This document shows, piece after piece, positions 8,834-18,903 of a stretch of DNA of 64,000 nucleotides. A model generated the notes under the pieces. It searched no databases. It worked only from the letters and a program-made list of their open reading frames with translations, and was not told where the DNA came from. Source of the stretch: Neobacillus thermocopriae. GTDB taxonomy: Bacteria > Bacillota > Bacilli > Bacillales > Cytobacillaceae. The position numbers were made by a program, and so were the translations under genes. How positions within the stretch are numbered: the first letter of the stretch is position 1; each line of letters begins with the position of its first letter. The DNA lies in contig NZ_JAAIUV010000014.1 of the NCBI RefSeq assembly GCF_010975035.1, positions 1 to 64,000 of the forward strand, given 5' to 3'.

Positions 8834-9415
8834 ATGTTTACAAGAACGGAAAGCTTTCGCGAATTTATTCGATTTTACCCGATTGTTTCTATCATAGTAG
8901 GTATACATATCGCCTTATACCTGTTTACCATTTTACCAATATTCCCCAACTTATGGTTTATTGAAAACTTTTCAGGTGTTAACCTTTATATAATAAATGG
9001 AGAATATTGGCGACTTATTACACCCATTTTTATGCATAGCGGATTTTCTCATGTACTATTTAATAGTTTTTCCTTAATATTATTTGGCCCAGGACTTGAG
9101 AGAATGCTTGGTGGCAGTAGATTTTTGCTAGTATACCTTGTTTCAGGGCTGATCGCCAATATCGCCACCCTTTTTATCGAACCATTGACCTACACCCATG
9201 TTGGTTCAAGCGGAGCAATCTTTGGTCTATTCGGCTACTATATCGCCATAATTGTTTTTCGAAAAAATATTCTTTCCAAGCAAAACTCACAAATCATTAT
9301 TACCCTAGCTGTCATTAGTTTAGTTATGACATTTGTAGAGCCTAACATTAATATTACCGCTCATATATTTGGTCTACTTGGCGGATTCCTGCTTGGCGCC
9401 CTTTCAAAAAAATAA
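8834..9415 (+). CDS. ydcA: Rhomboid-family intramembrane serine protease (YdcA)
   Basis: A 193-residue six-helix rhomboid. The catalytic serine is S126 in HVGSSGAIFG, the catalytic histidine is H177 in ITAHIFGLLGG, and the oxyanion-side asparagine is in SHVLFNSFS (about 77). It cleaves membrane substrates within the bilayer; the substrate is unknown. A strong GAGGAGG site precedes the ATG. An imperfect hairpin follows the stop at about 9411-9460. Confidence 0.94.
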   Translation: MFTRTESFREFIRFYPIVSIIVGIHIALYLFTILPIFPNLWFIENFSGVNLYIINGEYWRLITPIFMHSGFSHVLFNSFSLILFGPGLERMLGGSRFLLVYLVSGLIANIATLFIEPLTYTHVGSSGAIFGLFGYYIAIIVFRKNILSKQNSQIIITLAVISLVMTFVEPNINITAHIFGLLGGFLLGALSKK

Positions 9416-9655
9416 AGAGCAAGGAGCTATCAAATGAATGAGCTTCTCCATCTTTATTTCATATTCAATGTCTCCGGGTCTGGTGTCAGCGGTTAATCAC
9501 CTAAAAAAAACGGCCACTTTCGGTCAATGCGATGCTTTTACTATAATAAACTACCTTATTACATACTCTAACTCGAGGTAAAAGATACACGAAGAGCCGG
9601 AGATATTTCAATATTGACTGATCGTAGGAAGAAATAAGAAGGTCTCTCACCATTA
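9416..9655. repeat. Intergenic stretch with possible repeat copy C
   Basis: No gene is seen. GGCCACTTTCGGTCAATGCGA (about 9512-9532) resembles the GCCGCTTTCAGTCGTGCGATG block at 33065-33085 of repeat copy B. The likeness is partial, so this is a tentative third member of the repeat family. Confidence 0.35.
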
Positions 9656-9697
9656 AGGTTCTAACGGTAGAAATATATTATAGTTAGAACCTTTTTC
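9656..9697 (+). terminator. Rho-independent terminator (ydcA side)
   Basis: A perfect 10-bp stem, AGGTTCTAAC/GTTAGAACCT with a 17-nt loop, followed by TTTTCTT on the plus strand. It lies 240 nt past ydcA. Confidence 0.7.
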
Positions 9698-9710
9698 TTA
9701 TCTCAAAACA

Positions 9711-9743
9711 AAAAAGCATAGACCCAAAAGTCCATGCTTTTTA
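9711..9743 (-). terminator. Terminator after cshA
   Basis: Minus-strand hairpin AAAAGCATGGAC/GGTCTATGCTTTT followed by TTTTTTG, 8 nt beyond the cshA stop. Confidence 0.9.
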
Positions 9744-9750
9744 AATAGAA

Positions 9751-11226
9751 TTAATGGTTATAGCTTTTTGATTTCTGCTTCGTGCTAGGTCTTCTTTCTC
9801 CTCGTGTTTTCATTGATGCTTTTTTTCTGCGATCTCCGGAGTTATATCCACGAAAATCATCTCTTCTGCGGCGATCGCGGTCGAATGACTTTCTTTCCTT
9901 CTTAACAGGAAGCGGCGCTTCTTCCGTTAGCTTAACTGGAGTTGTATCAGGCTCCTTAGTCAGCATCTTCAATACAGCTGCTACAACGGTCGTTGCATCA
10001 TTAGTTTCTAACAACTCTTCCGCTGCCGCTTTGTAATATTGCAGATTGTTTGAATCAATCGTTTGCAAAATTTTATCCACTACAGCCCGTTGCTGACCTT
10101 CTAACGCCTCGTCAAGAGTTGGCGGCTTCATTCTTTCCATTTTCCGTTTAGTTGTTCGTTCAACAACAAACAAATATGGCTTTTCGCGCGGTGTTACAAA
10201 TGTCATTGCTACACCTGTTTTTCCAGCGCGGCCAGTTCGGCCGATTCGGTGAACATAGCTTTCCGGATCTTGTGGTATGTCAAAATTATATACATGAGTA
10301 ACTCCGGAAATATCCAATCCGCGTGCGGCCACGTCAGTTGCGACAAGAACATCGATAGATCCTTCCTTAAACTTCCGAAGAACAGATAAACGCTTGGCCT
10401 GACTTAAATCACCATGGATTCCTTCCGCGGTATATCCTCTTAAGTTCAATGCTTCTGATAATTCATCCACACGGCGTTTTGTCCGTCCAAAAACAATCGC
10501 CAAATCTGGTGATTGTATATCAAGAAGTCTTGTTAGTACATCAAATTTGTTTTTTTCCTGAATCTCTAAATAATACTGTTCAATAGAAGGGACCGTCATC
10601 TCTTTCGCTTTCACTCGGACAATTTGAGGATCCTTCATAAATTTTTCTGCAATTCGTTGAATCGGAGCCGGCATAGTTGCGGAGAACAACAATGTTTGTC
10701 GTTCTTCCGGAATTCCTGCAAGAATGGTTTCAATATCATCAATAAAGCCCATGTTCAACATTTCATCGGCTTCATCAAGAATAACGGTCTTTATCTGATC
10801 TAAACGAATGGTTCTTCTTTTTATATGGTCAAGAATCCGACCTGGTGTACCAACAATGATGTGTGGAGATTTTTTTAAGGAACGAATTTGCCTTCCAATA
10901 TCCTGACCACCATAAATTGGCAATACTCGCACACGTTTCCCCGCACCAATTTTGTAAAGCTCTTCTGAAACTTGAATAGCAAGCTCCCTTGTTGGTGCAA
11001 TAATAATTCCTTGTATAGCTTCTAAACTTGTATCTATTTTTTCAACCAACGGAATTCCGAAGGCTGCTGTTTTTCCGGTTCCTGTTTGAGCCTGCCCGAT
11101 CACGTCTTTATTTTGTAGGCTCAATGGGATCGTTTCCGCCTGGATAGGGGTCGCTTCCTCAAAACCCATACGGAGGACAGCTTTTAATGTTGCTTGGCTA
11201 ATGCCTAAATCTTCAAACCTTGTCAA
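9751..11226 (-). CDS. cshA: DEAD-box RNA helicase CshA
   Basis: A 491-residue DEAD-box helicase with all core motifs in order: Q motif ([14 protein letters not shown]), [27 protein letters not shown], then ARGLD and HRIGRTGR. The C terminus is a long basic, Arg/Lys/Gly-rich tail, as in CshA proteins of RNA degradation and ribosome assembly. The start is the TTG at 11226 (MTRFEDLG); AGGAG lies 11 nt upstream and there is no in-frame ATG near. Order murF-cshA is as in B. subtilis, but ydbS-ydbT, which follow cshA there, are found at 30.9-32.9 kb here. Confidence 0.95.
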   Translation of the reverse strand: MTRFEDLGISQATLKAVLRMGFEEATPIQAETIPLSLQNKDVIGQAQTGTGKTAAFGIPLVEKIDTSLEAIQGIIIAPTRELAIQVSEELYKIGAGKRVRVLPIYGGQDIGRQIRSLKKSPHIIVGTPGRILDHIKRRTIRLDQIKTVILDEADEMLNMGFIDDIETILAGIPEERQTLLFSATMPAPIQRIAEKFMKDPQIVRVKAKEMTVPSIEQYYLEIQEKNKFDVLTRLLDIQSPDLAIVFGRTKRRVDELSEALNLRGYTAEGIHGDLSQAKRLSVLRKFKEGSIDVLVATDVAARGLDISGVTHVYNFDIPQDPESYVHRIGRTGRAGKTGVAMTFVTPREKPYLFVVERTTKRKMERMKPPTLDEALEGQQRAVVDKILQTIDSNNLQYYKAAAEELLETNDATTVVAAVLKMLTKEPDTTPVKLTEEAPLPVKKERKSFDRDRRRRDDFRGYNSGDRRKKASMKTRGERRPSTKQKSKSYNH

Positions 11227-11321
11227 TGTTTTTCATTCTCCTTCATCTATTTGACAATATTTTTTATTGCTAATGCTGAATCTATTCTTCCGAAACGCAT
11301 CAAATGACCTCTTTATTTTAC

Positions 11322-11358
11322 CAAAAAAAAGACATTCTCCAAAGGAGTATGCCTTTTT
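11322..11358 (-). terminator. Terminator between murF and cshA
   Basis: Minus-strand hairpin AGGCATACTCC/GGAGAATGTCT with one mismatch, then TTTTTTTT. About 170 nt past murF. Confidence 0.7.
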
Positions 11359-11520
11359 ATAACTACCTTTTAGACATATTGGTGATAATCATACCATTAA
11401 TAAAAATATTATGCAATAAAACTAATGGGTACAAACTACCCTTTAATCCATACATTTATGCAGCTAATCATCCCTTATCACCACATCAAATGGAACCAAA
11501 TTTGTATTACTTACCACCAA

Positions 11521-12897
11521 TTATTTTTGTAAACCTTTAACAACTTCCTCTAATTTCATACCACGAGAAGCTTTTACAAGGATTAAAGTGCTAGGAGTAA
11601 TATGCTGTTTTAGTTCTTTAATTAAAGCCTCTTTATCTGTAAATGCAAAAATTCGCTGCTTCCCTAAAACGGATTTTGCCCCATTGGCTATATGTTTTCC
11701 TAGATTTCCATAAGTAAAGAGAAGGTCGATTTTATCCCGATCTAACCTTAATCCGATTTGATGATGATATTCCTCTTCTTCTGGCCCCAACTCAAGCATG
11801 TCACCGAGGACTAGAATTTTCTTGGTATAACCATGCAAGTTTGCCACCAATTCAATAGCTGCCATCATTGAAGTTGGACTAGCATTGTAAGCATCATTAA
11901 TAATTTTCTCTCCCTGACTGCCTTCCACTAACTCCATTCGCATGTTAGTTAGCTTCATGGAACGGAAACCCTCATTCATTTTTTCAAAGGAAATGGAAAA
12001 ATAACGGGCAGCCAACATGGCAGCAAGAGCATTTAAAATATTGTGTGTTCCCAAAATAGGAAGCTGAAACACTGTATCTGTTGCATTAATTGTAAAACTG
12101 TTGCCATTTTCAAGCTGAGTAATTTGTGTTGGATATAAATCATTTGACTCACTTCGACCAAAGGTTTTTAGTTGTATTTTCCCTTTGAACATCTGGATTC
12201 TTTCCATTAATAACGGCTCATCACCATGCAAGATAGCTAAACCATCCTCTTTTAATCCCTGTAAAATTTCCAATTTTGCTTCCGCAATGCTTTCTCTCGA
12301 GCCTAGATCCAACAGGTGAGATTCTCCAATATTTGTAATAATAACCACATCAGGGCAGGCAAGTTTTGTGAGGAATTCAATTTCCCCTCTACCACTCATC
12401 CCCATTTCTAGAACAGCAATTTCTGTATCCTCTTCTAATCCGAGTACGGTTAAAGGAAGACCTATATGATTATTAAAATTCCCTTCCGTTTTTTGCACTT
12501 TATATTGTAAAGATAGCAATCCAGCAGTTATATCTTTTGTGGTTGTTTTTCCATTGCTACCTGTAATGCCAACCACTTTAACAGGCAATTCCTTTCGATA
12601 TTGACGTGCCAATTCCTGGAGGGCTTTGAGACAGTCATCGACAATTAAGATCGGCAAATGAAGCGGTGGATTTGGTACATCCTTTTGCCAAAGAGCAGCA
12701 GCTGCTCCTTTACGGATTGATTCCTCCACATAATCATGTCCATCAACATGCTCTCCGCGCAATGGAACGAATAAATTCCCCGGCTCAATTTTACGCGAAT
12801 CAATCGTGACTCCATTAATCATAACGTCTTCCACTGATTTGAAATCATTTCTTACTGTAATCATTTCTGCAATTTGCTTCAAGGAACGTTTAATCAT
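11521..12897 (-). CDS. murF: UDP-N-acetylmuramoyl-tripeptide--D-alanyl-D-alanine ligase
   Basis: A 458-residue Mur ligase that adds D-Ala-D-Ala to the UDP-MurNAc tripeptide with ATP. The N-terminal UDP-binding domain has GVTIDSRKIEPGNLFVPL; the ATP site is GITGSNGKTTTKD (110-122); the central domain has EGNFNNHIGLPLT and LEMGMSGRGEI; the C-terminal domain has NDAYNASPTSM. AGGAGGGG precedes the ATG. It lies downstream of ddl (its substrate supplier) with a terminator-like hairpin between. Confidence 0.96.
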   Translation of the reverse strand: MIKRSLKQIAEMITVRNDFKSVEDVMINGVTIDSRKIEPGNLFVPLRGEHVDGHDYVEESIRKGAAAALWQKDVPNPPLHLPILIVDDCLKALQELARQYRKELPVKVVGITGSNGKTTTKDITAGLLSLQYKVQKTEGNFNNHIGLPLTVLGLEEDTEIAVLEMGMSGRGEIEFLTKLACPDVVIITNIGESHLLDLGSRESIAEAKLEILQGLKEDGLAILHGDEPLLMERIQMFKGKIQLKTFGRSESNDLYPTQITQLENGNSFTINATDTVFQLPILGTHNILNALAAMLAARYFSISFEKMNEGFRSMKLTNMRMELVEGSQGEKIINDAYNASPTSMMAAIELVANLHGYTKKILVLGDMLELGPEEEEYHHQIGLRLDRDKIDLLFTYGNLGKHIANGAKSVLGKQRIFAFTDKEALIKELKQHITPSTLILVKASRGMKLEEVVKGLQK

Positions 12898-12926
12898 GTC
12901 AAGTTCCCCTCCTTATCTGATATATA

Positions 12927-12957
12927 TAAAACGGACACGGCAAAGTGAGCCGTGTCA
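12927..12957 (-). terminator. Hairpin terminator between ddl and murF
   Basis: Perfect 8-bp stem GACACGGC/GCCGTGTC then CGTTTTATATATA on the minus strand. The U-tract is short, so read-through into murF is possible. Confidence 0.6.
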
Positions 12958-13009
12958 ATATTAGATATATTGTTTGCCAATTTTATTTCACAATTACCGA
13001 AACGTTTCA

Positions 13010-14086
13010 TTAAAATGTATGTTTGATTTGTTGCTTTTCAGCATGACGTTCCTGAGCAAGCTGAACTAATCGTTCAATTAATTGTGGATATTCTACTCCT
13101 GAATGCTTCCATAATAATGGGAACATGCTGAACGGGGTAAATCCTGGCATTGTATTGACTTCATTAATTAATACTTTGCCATCCTTAGTTAAGAAGAAAT
13201 CAGCCCGTACCAATCCGGAGCAATCTAGTGCTTTAAATGCACGAATCGCCATTTCTTTAATTTGCTGATATTCTTCCTCCGTAATATCAGCAGGAATAAT
13301 GAGTGCTGTATCACCATCTTCATACTTTGCTTTATAATCATAGAAATCCTTTTTCGGTACAATTTCACCAGCTATTGAACATTCAGGCTCATCATTTCCT
13401 AAGAGGCCAACTTCAATTTCACGAGCATTAACTCCCTCTTCAATAATGATTTTCCGGTCAAATTGAAAAGCTTCAACAACTGCCTCTTCCAATTCTGCCC
13501 GATTACGACATTTACTAATTCCAACACTAGAACCAAGATTGGCTGGTTTCACAAAGCAAGGATAACCGAGCTCGGTTTCCACCTTCGAACAAGCTTCCTC
13601 CTTCGCTTTTTCCCATTCACTTTTAATAAATGAAACATATTTTACTTGTGCAAGACCAGCTTGCGCAAAAATATTTTTCATGATTACCTTATCCATTCCC
13701 GCAGCCGAAGCTAGCACTCCATTCCCAACATAAGGAAGATTCATTAATTCCAACAGTCCTTGTACCGTTCCATCCTCCCCGTTTGGCCCGTGAAGCAGCG
13801 GAAAAATAACTTCCAAGGGAGCTTCTTCTTTTGACGCTTGGAATAATGTCGGTGCCAATGAGACAGGTGATAAGGATGTACCAGCGGAAAATTCAAGTTC
13901 TTTCACTGTTTCTACAGGACCTGTCAGTTGCGGCCCTTTAATCCATTGACCTTCAATATTTATATAAATCGGATGTATTTCAAATTTTTCAAGGTCTAAT
14001 GCTTTAATAACAGCAAGAGCTGTCTGTAATGACACTTTATGTTCAGCGGATTTTCCGCCATATAACAAACCAAGTTTTGTTTTCAT
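13010..14086 (-). CDS. ddl: D-alanine--D-alanine ligase
   Basis: A 358-residue ATP-grasp ligase forming D-Ala-D-Ala. It has [13 protein letters not shown] at the N terminus, [31 protein letters not shown], and [14 protein letters not shown] at the metal site. The specificity loop reads FYDYKAKY: the tyrosine is the D-Ala-D-Ala form, not the phenylalanine form of D-Ala-D-Lac ligases, so vancomycin-type resistance is not indicated. GGAGG precedes the ATG. Confidence 0.96.
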   Translation of the reverse strand: MKTKLGLLYGGKSAEHKVSLQTALAVIKALDLEKFEIHPIYINIEGQWIKGPQLTGPVETVKELEFSAGTSLSPVSLAPTLFQASKEEAPLEVIFPLLHGPNGEDGTVQGLLELMNLPYVGNGVLASAAGMDKVIMKNIFAQAGLAQVKYVSFIKSEWEKAKEEACSKVETELGYPCFVKPANLGSSVGISKCRNRAELEEAVVEAFQFDRKIIIEEGVNAREIEVGLLGNDEPECSIAGEIVPKKDFYDYKAKYEDGDTALIIPADITEEEYQQIKEMAIRAFKALDCSGLVRADFFLTKDGKVLINEVNTMPGFTPFSMFPLLWKHSGVEYPQLIERLVQLAQERHAEKQQIKHTF

Positions 14087-14264
14087 AGGAAAACCTCCAT
14101 CTTCTCATTCACGTTTTATTTTATCACTTTACTTGTCAGGAAAGGAAATTCAGCATCTCTATTTCATAAATTTTTTCTATTTAGTTTATGAATCGTACAG
14201 CTTGCCTGAAAACAATCATAAACGAATTTTGTTATATTCCTTTTTTATGTAAATAGACCTACCT

Positions 14265-14297
14265 CAGAAAATAAATCTCTCCTTTTTGGAGAGATTT
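14265..14297 (-). terminator. Terminator of the 258-residue gene
   Basis: Minus-strand stem AAATCTCTCC/GGAGAGATTT then ATTTTC, overlapping the last codon of the gene. Confidence 0.75.
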
Positions 14298-15072
14298 AAA
14301 CAACATTTAACTTCCATTCTTTTGTTTTTTTATCAAAAATGATTTTGGCATGGTATGATTCATGAGCCATCTGTAGGTATTCTTCATACATGTCGTCCAT
14401 ATTATCAAAGTCGCCTATTACCCATATTGGAATCTCAATGCGAGTACGCTGCACATCTGCATCTCTTAATGAAATACAAATACCCTCTTTGATAAATGGT
14501 GTTAGTGAAAGAAGAATCTCCTTGTTCACCGGTGTATAATTTCGTTTTTTTCGTAGACCGAGTAATGACTTCTCCGGTTTCAAATCCCCTAACTTTGAAG
14601 AGATCACTTCGCTTAGCAGGAGAAAGAAATCTTTAAAACTTCGATAATAAATTTTATTAAACCAGCCATCATCATGAGCTAAATAAACAAAACGGTTGCC
14701 AAGTTTATTATAAAAAGGTATCTTTAAATGATGTTTATGGTGGGCTAAATACAATAATTCTGCCATTTCCTGTCCTGATAGTTCATTTAACACATCTTCT
14801 TCAAGAAAATCAATCCAACAAAAGTCACCATAACTATAAACATTCTCTGCTGCCAATTTGCTTATTTGGTCTTCCGGACAGTATTCAAGCAATGTATGCA
14901 TATTAAATTCAGCATCATCAAATCCATGCTTTAAAAGTAGTAGGTGATTTAATGAATCAGAAAAAACAGCAACAAATTCAGTAAATTCAATTCCACAAGA
15001 AATTACATACTGATCTGTTTGATTTAAATGAACATATATAAGATCCCGTATGTCTTGATGATGCCTTTTCAA
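14296..15072 (-). CDS. Conserved hypothetical protein, 258 residues
   Basis: I do not recognise a characterised family; similar proteins exist in Bacillaceae in my memory without a proven function. The frame is open 90 nt further upstream, but the TTG at 15072 (MKRHHQDIRDLIYVHL) has GGAGGAG at 7 nt and fits better. The product is soluble, with no signal peptide or membrane segment, rich in Tyr/Phe/His and acidic patches, with a C-terminal beta-rich part (RTRIEIPIWVIGDFDN; YHAKIIFDKKTKEWKLNV). It stands alone between ddl and the divergent mgtE. Confidence 0.8.
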   Translation of the reverse strand: MKRHHQDIRDLIYVHLNQTDQYVISCGIEFTEFVAVFSDSLNHLLLLKHGFDDAEFNMHTLLEYCPEDQISKLAAENVYSYGDFCWIDFLEEDVLNELSGQEMAELLYLAHHKHHLKIPFYNKLGNRFVYLAHDDGWFNKIYYRSFKDFFLLLSEVISSKLGDLKPEKSLLGLRKKRNYTPVNKEILLSLTPFIKEGICISLRDADVQRTRIEIPIWVIGDFDNMDDMYEEYLQMAHESYHAKIIFDKKTKEWKLNVV

Positions 15073-15367
15073 CGCCAAACTCCTCCGATCACATACATTG
15101 TTACTATGCACAAAAACCTTTCCATAAAACTGGAAACACAAGAAAAGCCAATACGTTCTCATTTTATCAAAAAATAGGTAAAATAGCTTATTTCATTTCT
15201 TTTACAAATGAATTTTTTGAATGATAAAATTGTCATTTTTCTTCCTTTTGATATTTTTCCATAATGACATATACTACTATGGACTATATTTCTGTATACA
15301 ATCATTTTCATTTTATGATTTGATAAAAAACAATATTAATATGCTTGGGAAGGAGTGGAGTGCTAAT

Positions 15368-16726
15368 ATGATCAAAAATATGACGCAAGAAGAAATTAGG
15401 AAATCTATTATAGAAACCTTATTAGAAAATAATAAAAGCGAATTAGAAACCATTCTAGACGAACTCCAGCCCTATGATGTTGCCGAAATTTATAAGGAAT
15501 TGCCGGAAAAATACAAAGGGCGATTTCTCTTAAATTTAAAATACGATCTTCTTGCTGACCTAATGGAAGAGTTGGATAAAGACGAGCAACTTGATTTATT
15601 AAACATACTTGGCATAGAGAAAGCGACCAAGGTTCTTGACCTTATGGATAATGACGATTTAGCTACCTTACTCCATAAACTATCCCCCGAAAAAATAGAC
15701 TCCCTTTTATCAGAGATGAAAGCGGAGGAATCAAGTGCGGTAAAAGGCATTTTAAGATATCCTCCGGAAACAGCAGGAAGAATCATGACCAACCGCTTTG
15801 TTTGGATCCGAAATTATTATACGGTTCGTGAAGCGGTCGATAAGCTAAAAAGTTTTGCTGAATTCGCAGAATCCTTAAACTACTTATATGTCATCGATGA
15901 AGACCGGAAACTTGCCGGGGTTGTCTCTTACCGTGATTTGCTCCTTGCTGAGCCGGACGAGAAAATCAATGATATTATGTATGAGCGTGTAATCTATGTT
16001 ACGGTAAACACAGACCAGGAGGAAGTCGCAAAAACCGTTGAGCGGTATGACTTTATCTCCGTACCAGTTGTGGATGAAAATCATGTTTTAGTAGGGATTA
16101 TTACTGTCGATGACGTCCTTGATGTCGTAATTCAAGAGGCGAATGAAGATATTGAAAAACTTTCAGCAACAGGGAAATCGATTGATTTTGATACAAAAAC
16201 ACTAGTTGCAGCTGCAAGAAGACTGCCCTGGCTTATTTTACTCTTATTTATCGGTGTTATCTCTGGCAGAATTATTTCAAGTTTTGAGAGTACTTTAGAG
16301 CAGGTCGTGGCTCTCACGTTTTTTATGCCGATGATAGCCGGAATGACTGGGAATACCGGAACCCAATCCCTTGCAGTGGTAGTTAGGGGGCTTAGCTATA
16401 ATAATATTAATAAAAAAGTCATCTTTCGATTAATCGCCCGTGAACTTGGCGTTGGAATTTCGATTGGTCTTACGTGTGCCATTCTCATCTCCATTATCGC
16501 CTATATTTGGCAAGGAAGTATGATTTTAGGATTTGTTGTTGGCAGTTCACTGTTTTTTACATTGATAATTGGTACATTAGCCGGAACGATCATCCCAATC
16601 ATTCTCTACCGTTTAAAAATTGACCCAGCCGTTGCTTCAGGACCGTTAATCACAACCTTAAATGATATTTTTTCATTATTAACCTATTTTGGAATTGCCA
16701 CGTTATTTATAAACCATCTCATGTAA
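15368..16726 (+). CDS. mgtE: Magnesium transporter MgtE
   Basis: A 452-residue MgtE: N-terminal helical domain with repeated DLLNIL/DLATLLHKLSPE units (1-130), a CBS-domain pair (about 135-260) that senses Mg, a plug helix, and five membrane helices (about 285-450) including PMIAGMTGNTGTQSL of the pore. The ATG at 15368 is chosen because GGAG lies 7 nt upstream and the resulting length and MIKNMTQEE start fit the family. A longer open frame exists upstream but lacks a site. I did not recognise an M-box riboswitch in the 200-nt AT-rich leader. Confidence 0.95.
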   Translation: MIKNMTQEEIRKSIIETLLENNKSELETILDELQPYDVAEIYKELPEKYKGRFLLNLKYDLLADLMEELDKDEQLDLLNILGIEKATKVLDLMDNDDLATLLHKLSPEKIDSLLSEMKAEESSAVKGILRYPPETAGRIMTNRFVWIRNYYTVREAVDKLKSFAEFAESLNYLYVIDEDRKLAGVVSYRDLLLAEPDEKINDIMYERVIYVTVNTDQEEVAKTVERYDFISVPVVDENHVLVGIITVDDVLDVVIQEANEDIEKLSATGKSIDFDTKTLVAAARRLPWLILLLFIGVISGRIISSFESTLEQVVALTFFMPMIAGMTGNTGTQSLAVVVRGLSYNNINKKVIFRLIARELGVGISIGLTCAILISIIAYIWQGSMILGFVVGSSLFFTLIIGTLAGTIIPIILYRLKIDPAVASGPLITTLNDIFSLLTYFGIATLFINHLM

Positions 16727-16857
16727 TGTTGAAACCTTTTGTTGATAATAATCGTTATGTAAAGTAGAGCCTGTTATTATTTCCCTTAAAGTTTGTAGGA
16801 TAAACCAATATTTGCTAATCTAAAATTATCATGAAGGTAAAAAATCGGGTGTGGTCG

Positions 16858-18039
16858 ATGAATAACTATATAAAAACGGATCGATTTGATTGGACATTAA
16901 CACTTTTATTATTTCTTTTTTTTCTAATTAGTTGTGTAGCCATTTACAGTGCTCAAGCCACTGGACAATATGGCGACAAAAATTTTGTTATCATGCAGGT
17001 ATTCTGGTACATCGTCGGTGCTGTAATTATATCTATTACTATTTTTATCGATAGCTATCAATATAAAAAGCTTGCCTGGATATTATATGGATTTGGTATT
17101 TTCTTATTAGTTACCCTTGCACTTGCACCTGAAAGTATCGCACCCGAAAGAAATGGGTCCAAAAACTGGTTTGTCATTCCCGGTATTGGGACGATTCAAC
17201 CATCGGAGTTTGTGAAAATCTTTTTGATATTAGCATTAAGTCGGTTAACCGTATCCCATCAAGAAAAAGTTATCGAAAAAACATTAAGAACTGATTTTCT
17301 TTTATTACTCAAGTTAGGATTAGTAACCGCCGTACCACTAGGATTAATCATTCGGGAAGATCTTGGAACGGCCTTAGTCATCATTTCTATTTTATCCGGG
17401 CTTATCCTCGTTTCAGGAATTTCATGGAAAATTATTGTTAGTCTATACGGAGCAGGCGCATCACTCGTTGCAGTCATCTTTTATCTAGTATTAAATAAAC
17501 CGGAGATTCTTGAGAAGTATCTTCATGTTCAAACCTATCAATTCTATCGTATATATTCTTGGATCGACCCTGTAACCTATAGCTCAGGATCTAGCTACCA
17601 TTTAATGAAATCATTGAGTGCGATTGGCTCTGGGCTCATATCAGGGAAGGGTTTTAAAAACGGTGAAGTATATATTCCCGAAGCCCATACCGATTTCATT
17701 TTTAGTGTAATTGGCGAGGAATACGGCTTTATTGGCGGCAGTGTAGTCATCAGCCTATACTTTTTACTAATTTATCATTTGATTAAGATCTCATTAGATA
17801 CGAACGATCATTTTAATACGTATGTATGTACCGGCATCATCAGCATGATCACATTCCATGTGTTTCAAAATATTGGCATGACTATACAAGTACTGCCGAT
17901 TACCGGTATTCCTCTGCCATTCATCAGCTATGGAGGCAGCTCACTCATGGGAAATATGTTTGCCATGGGACTTGTGTACAGCATCCGATATCATCATCGC
18001 TCATATATGTTTTCATCAGAAAACTCAATAAATTCTTAA
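16858..18039 (+). CDS. rodA: RodA-type SEDS peptidoglycan glycosyltransferase
   Basis: A 393-residue SEDS protein with about ten membrane helices. Family signatures: RNGSKNWFVIPGIGTIQPSEFVKI, REDLGTALVI with the catalytic-type Asp, PEAHTDFIFSVIGEEYG, and GIPLPFISYGGSS near the C terminus. It polymerises lipid II into glycan strands together with a class B PBP. The length with the ATG at 16858 equals B. subtilis RodA; an ATG 27 nt upstream is also possible, and neither has a strong ribosome binding site. Not next to mreBCD or other shape genes here, and it could be a second RodA/FtsW copy. Confidence 0.9.
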   Translation: MNNYIKTDRFDWTLTLLLFLFFLISCVAIYSAQATGQYGDKNFVIMQVFWYIVGAVIISITIFIDSYQYKKLAWILYGFGIFLLVTLALAPESIAPERNGSKNWFVIPGIGTIQPSEFVKIFLILALSRLTVSHQEKVIEKTLRTDFLLLLKLGLVTAVPLGLIIREDLGTALVIISILSGLILVSGISWKIIVSLYGAGASLVAVIFYLVLNKPEILEKYLHVQTYQFYRIYSWIDPVTYSSGSSYHLMKSLSAIGSGLISGKGFKNGEVYIPEAHTDFIFSVIGEEYGFIGGSVVISLYFLLIYHLIKISLDTNDHFNTYVCTGIISMITFHVFQNIGMTIQVLPITGIPLPFISYGGSSLMGNMFAMGLVYSIRYHHRSYMFSSENSINS

Positions 18040-18167
18040 CTTAAAGCTGGCATAGCCGCTGCCTTTATTTCCTTAAAAAAGGTTCTAGAAAAAAGGCTAT
18101 ATATATTTCTTTATAAAACAAACTATTATAAGATAGATTAAGATATTTACATAAATGAAGGTGTATT

Positions 18168-18761
18168 ATGAAAGAGTTTATTTATACTGTACTAGAATTT
18201 TTAATGCAAATGGGTTATTTAGGAATCGCATTAGGGCTTATGATTGAGATTATCCCAAGTGAAATCGTTTTAGGATATGGGGGATTTATGATCTCTCAAG
18301 GACAAATCGGCTGGGTTGGAGCCGTTATCGCTGGTACTGTTGGTGGAACACTAGCTCAACTCTTCTTATATTGGGCAGGGTATTACGGTGGTCGCCCATT
18401 TTTAGAAAAGTACGGAAAATATGTCCTAATAAAAAAGAAACATATTGATATTGCCGAACATTGGTTTGAAAAATACGGAGCAGGCGTCATTTTTTCGGCA
18501 AGGTTTATTCCAGTCGTTAGACACGCCATTTCTATCCCAGCAGGCATTGCCAAAATGTCAGCGTGGAAATTTACCATCTATACTATTGCGGCGGTTATTC
18601 CTTGGACGATTCTTTTCCTTTACTTAGGAAATGTGTTAGGTAGCAACTGGTCCCATATTAAAGAATATGCCAAGCCATATGTAATGCCTATCATTATCGC
18701 CGCAGTTGTTCTTGGAGCTATTTATTTTTTATTCAAAAAAACACGAAAAAACACAGATTAA
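18168..18761 (+). CDS. DedA family membrane protein
   Basis: A 197-residue DedA/VTT-domain protein. It has the family signatures ALGLMIEIIPSEIVLGYGGF (acidic residues in helix 1), GGTLAQLFLYWAGYYGG, and FSARFIPVVRHAISIPAGIAKM with the two key arginines, plus a basic C terminus. DedA proteins include undecaprenyl-phosphate and phosphatidylethanolamine translocases; which applies here is unknown. GAAGGTG precedes the ATG. Convergent with ykkD. Confidence 0.93.
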   Translation: MKEFIYTVLEFLMQMGYLGIALGLMIEIIPSEIVLGYGGFMISQGQIGWVGAVIAGTVGGTLAQLFLYWAGYYGGRPFLEKYGKYVLIKKKHIDIAEHWFEKYGAGVIFSARFIPVVRHAISIPAGIAKMSAWKFTIYTIAAVIPWTILFLYLGNVLGSNWSHIKEYAKPYVMPIIIAAVVLGAIYFLFKKTRKNTD

Positions 18762-18762
18762 G

Positions 18763-18812
18763 AAAAATAGCCTCCATTGGTTAGATTAAATCTAACCAAT
18801 GGAGGCTATTCA
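18763..18812. terminator. Bidirectional terminator, 21-bp perfect stem
   Basis: Arms 18766-18786 and 18790-18810 are perfectly complementary with a 3-nt loop. On the minus strand it is followed by TTTTTCTTAAT and on the plus strand by CATTTAG. It lies between the convergent DedA gene and ykkCD. Confidence 0.88.
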
Positions 18813-18903
18813 TTTAGAATATGTTTTCAATAAAAGGTTTTATCAATCAATTTTAAACATTCCATCACACGAACAAATAAATTACTTAATAATAAGCTTT
18901 CAT

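Noticed and set aside
13010-14086. Vancomycin-resistance type D-Ala-D-Lac ligase
   Set aside because: The specificity loop has tyrosine (FYDYKAKY), the D-Ala-D-Ala form.
15163-15367. M-box magnesium riboswitch before mgtE
   Set aside because: The leader is short and AT-rich and I could not find the conserved M-box blocks.
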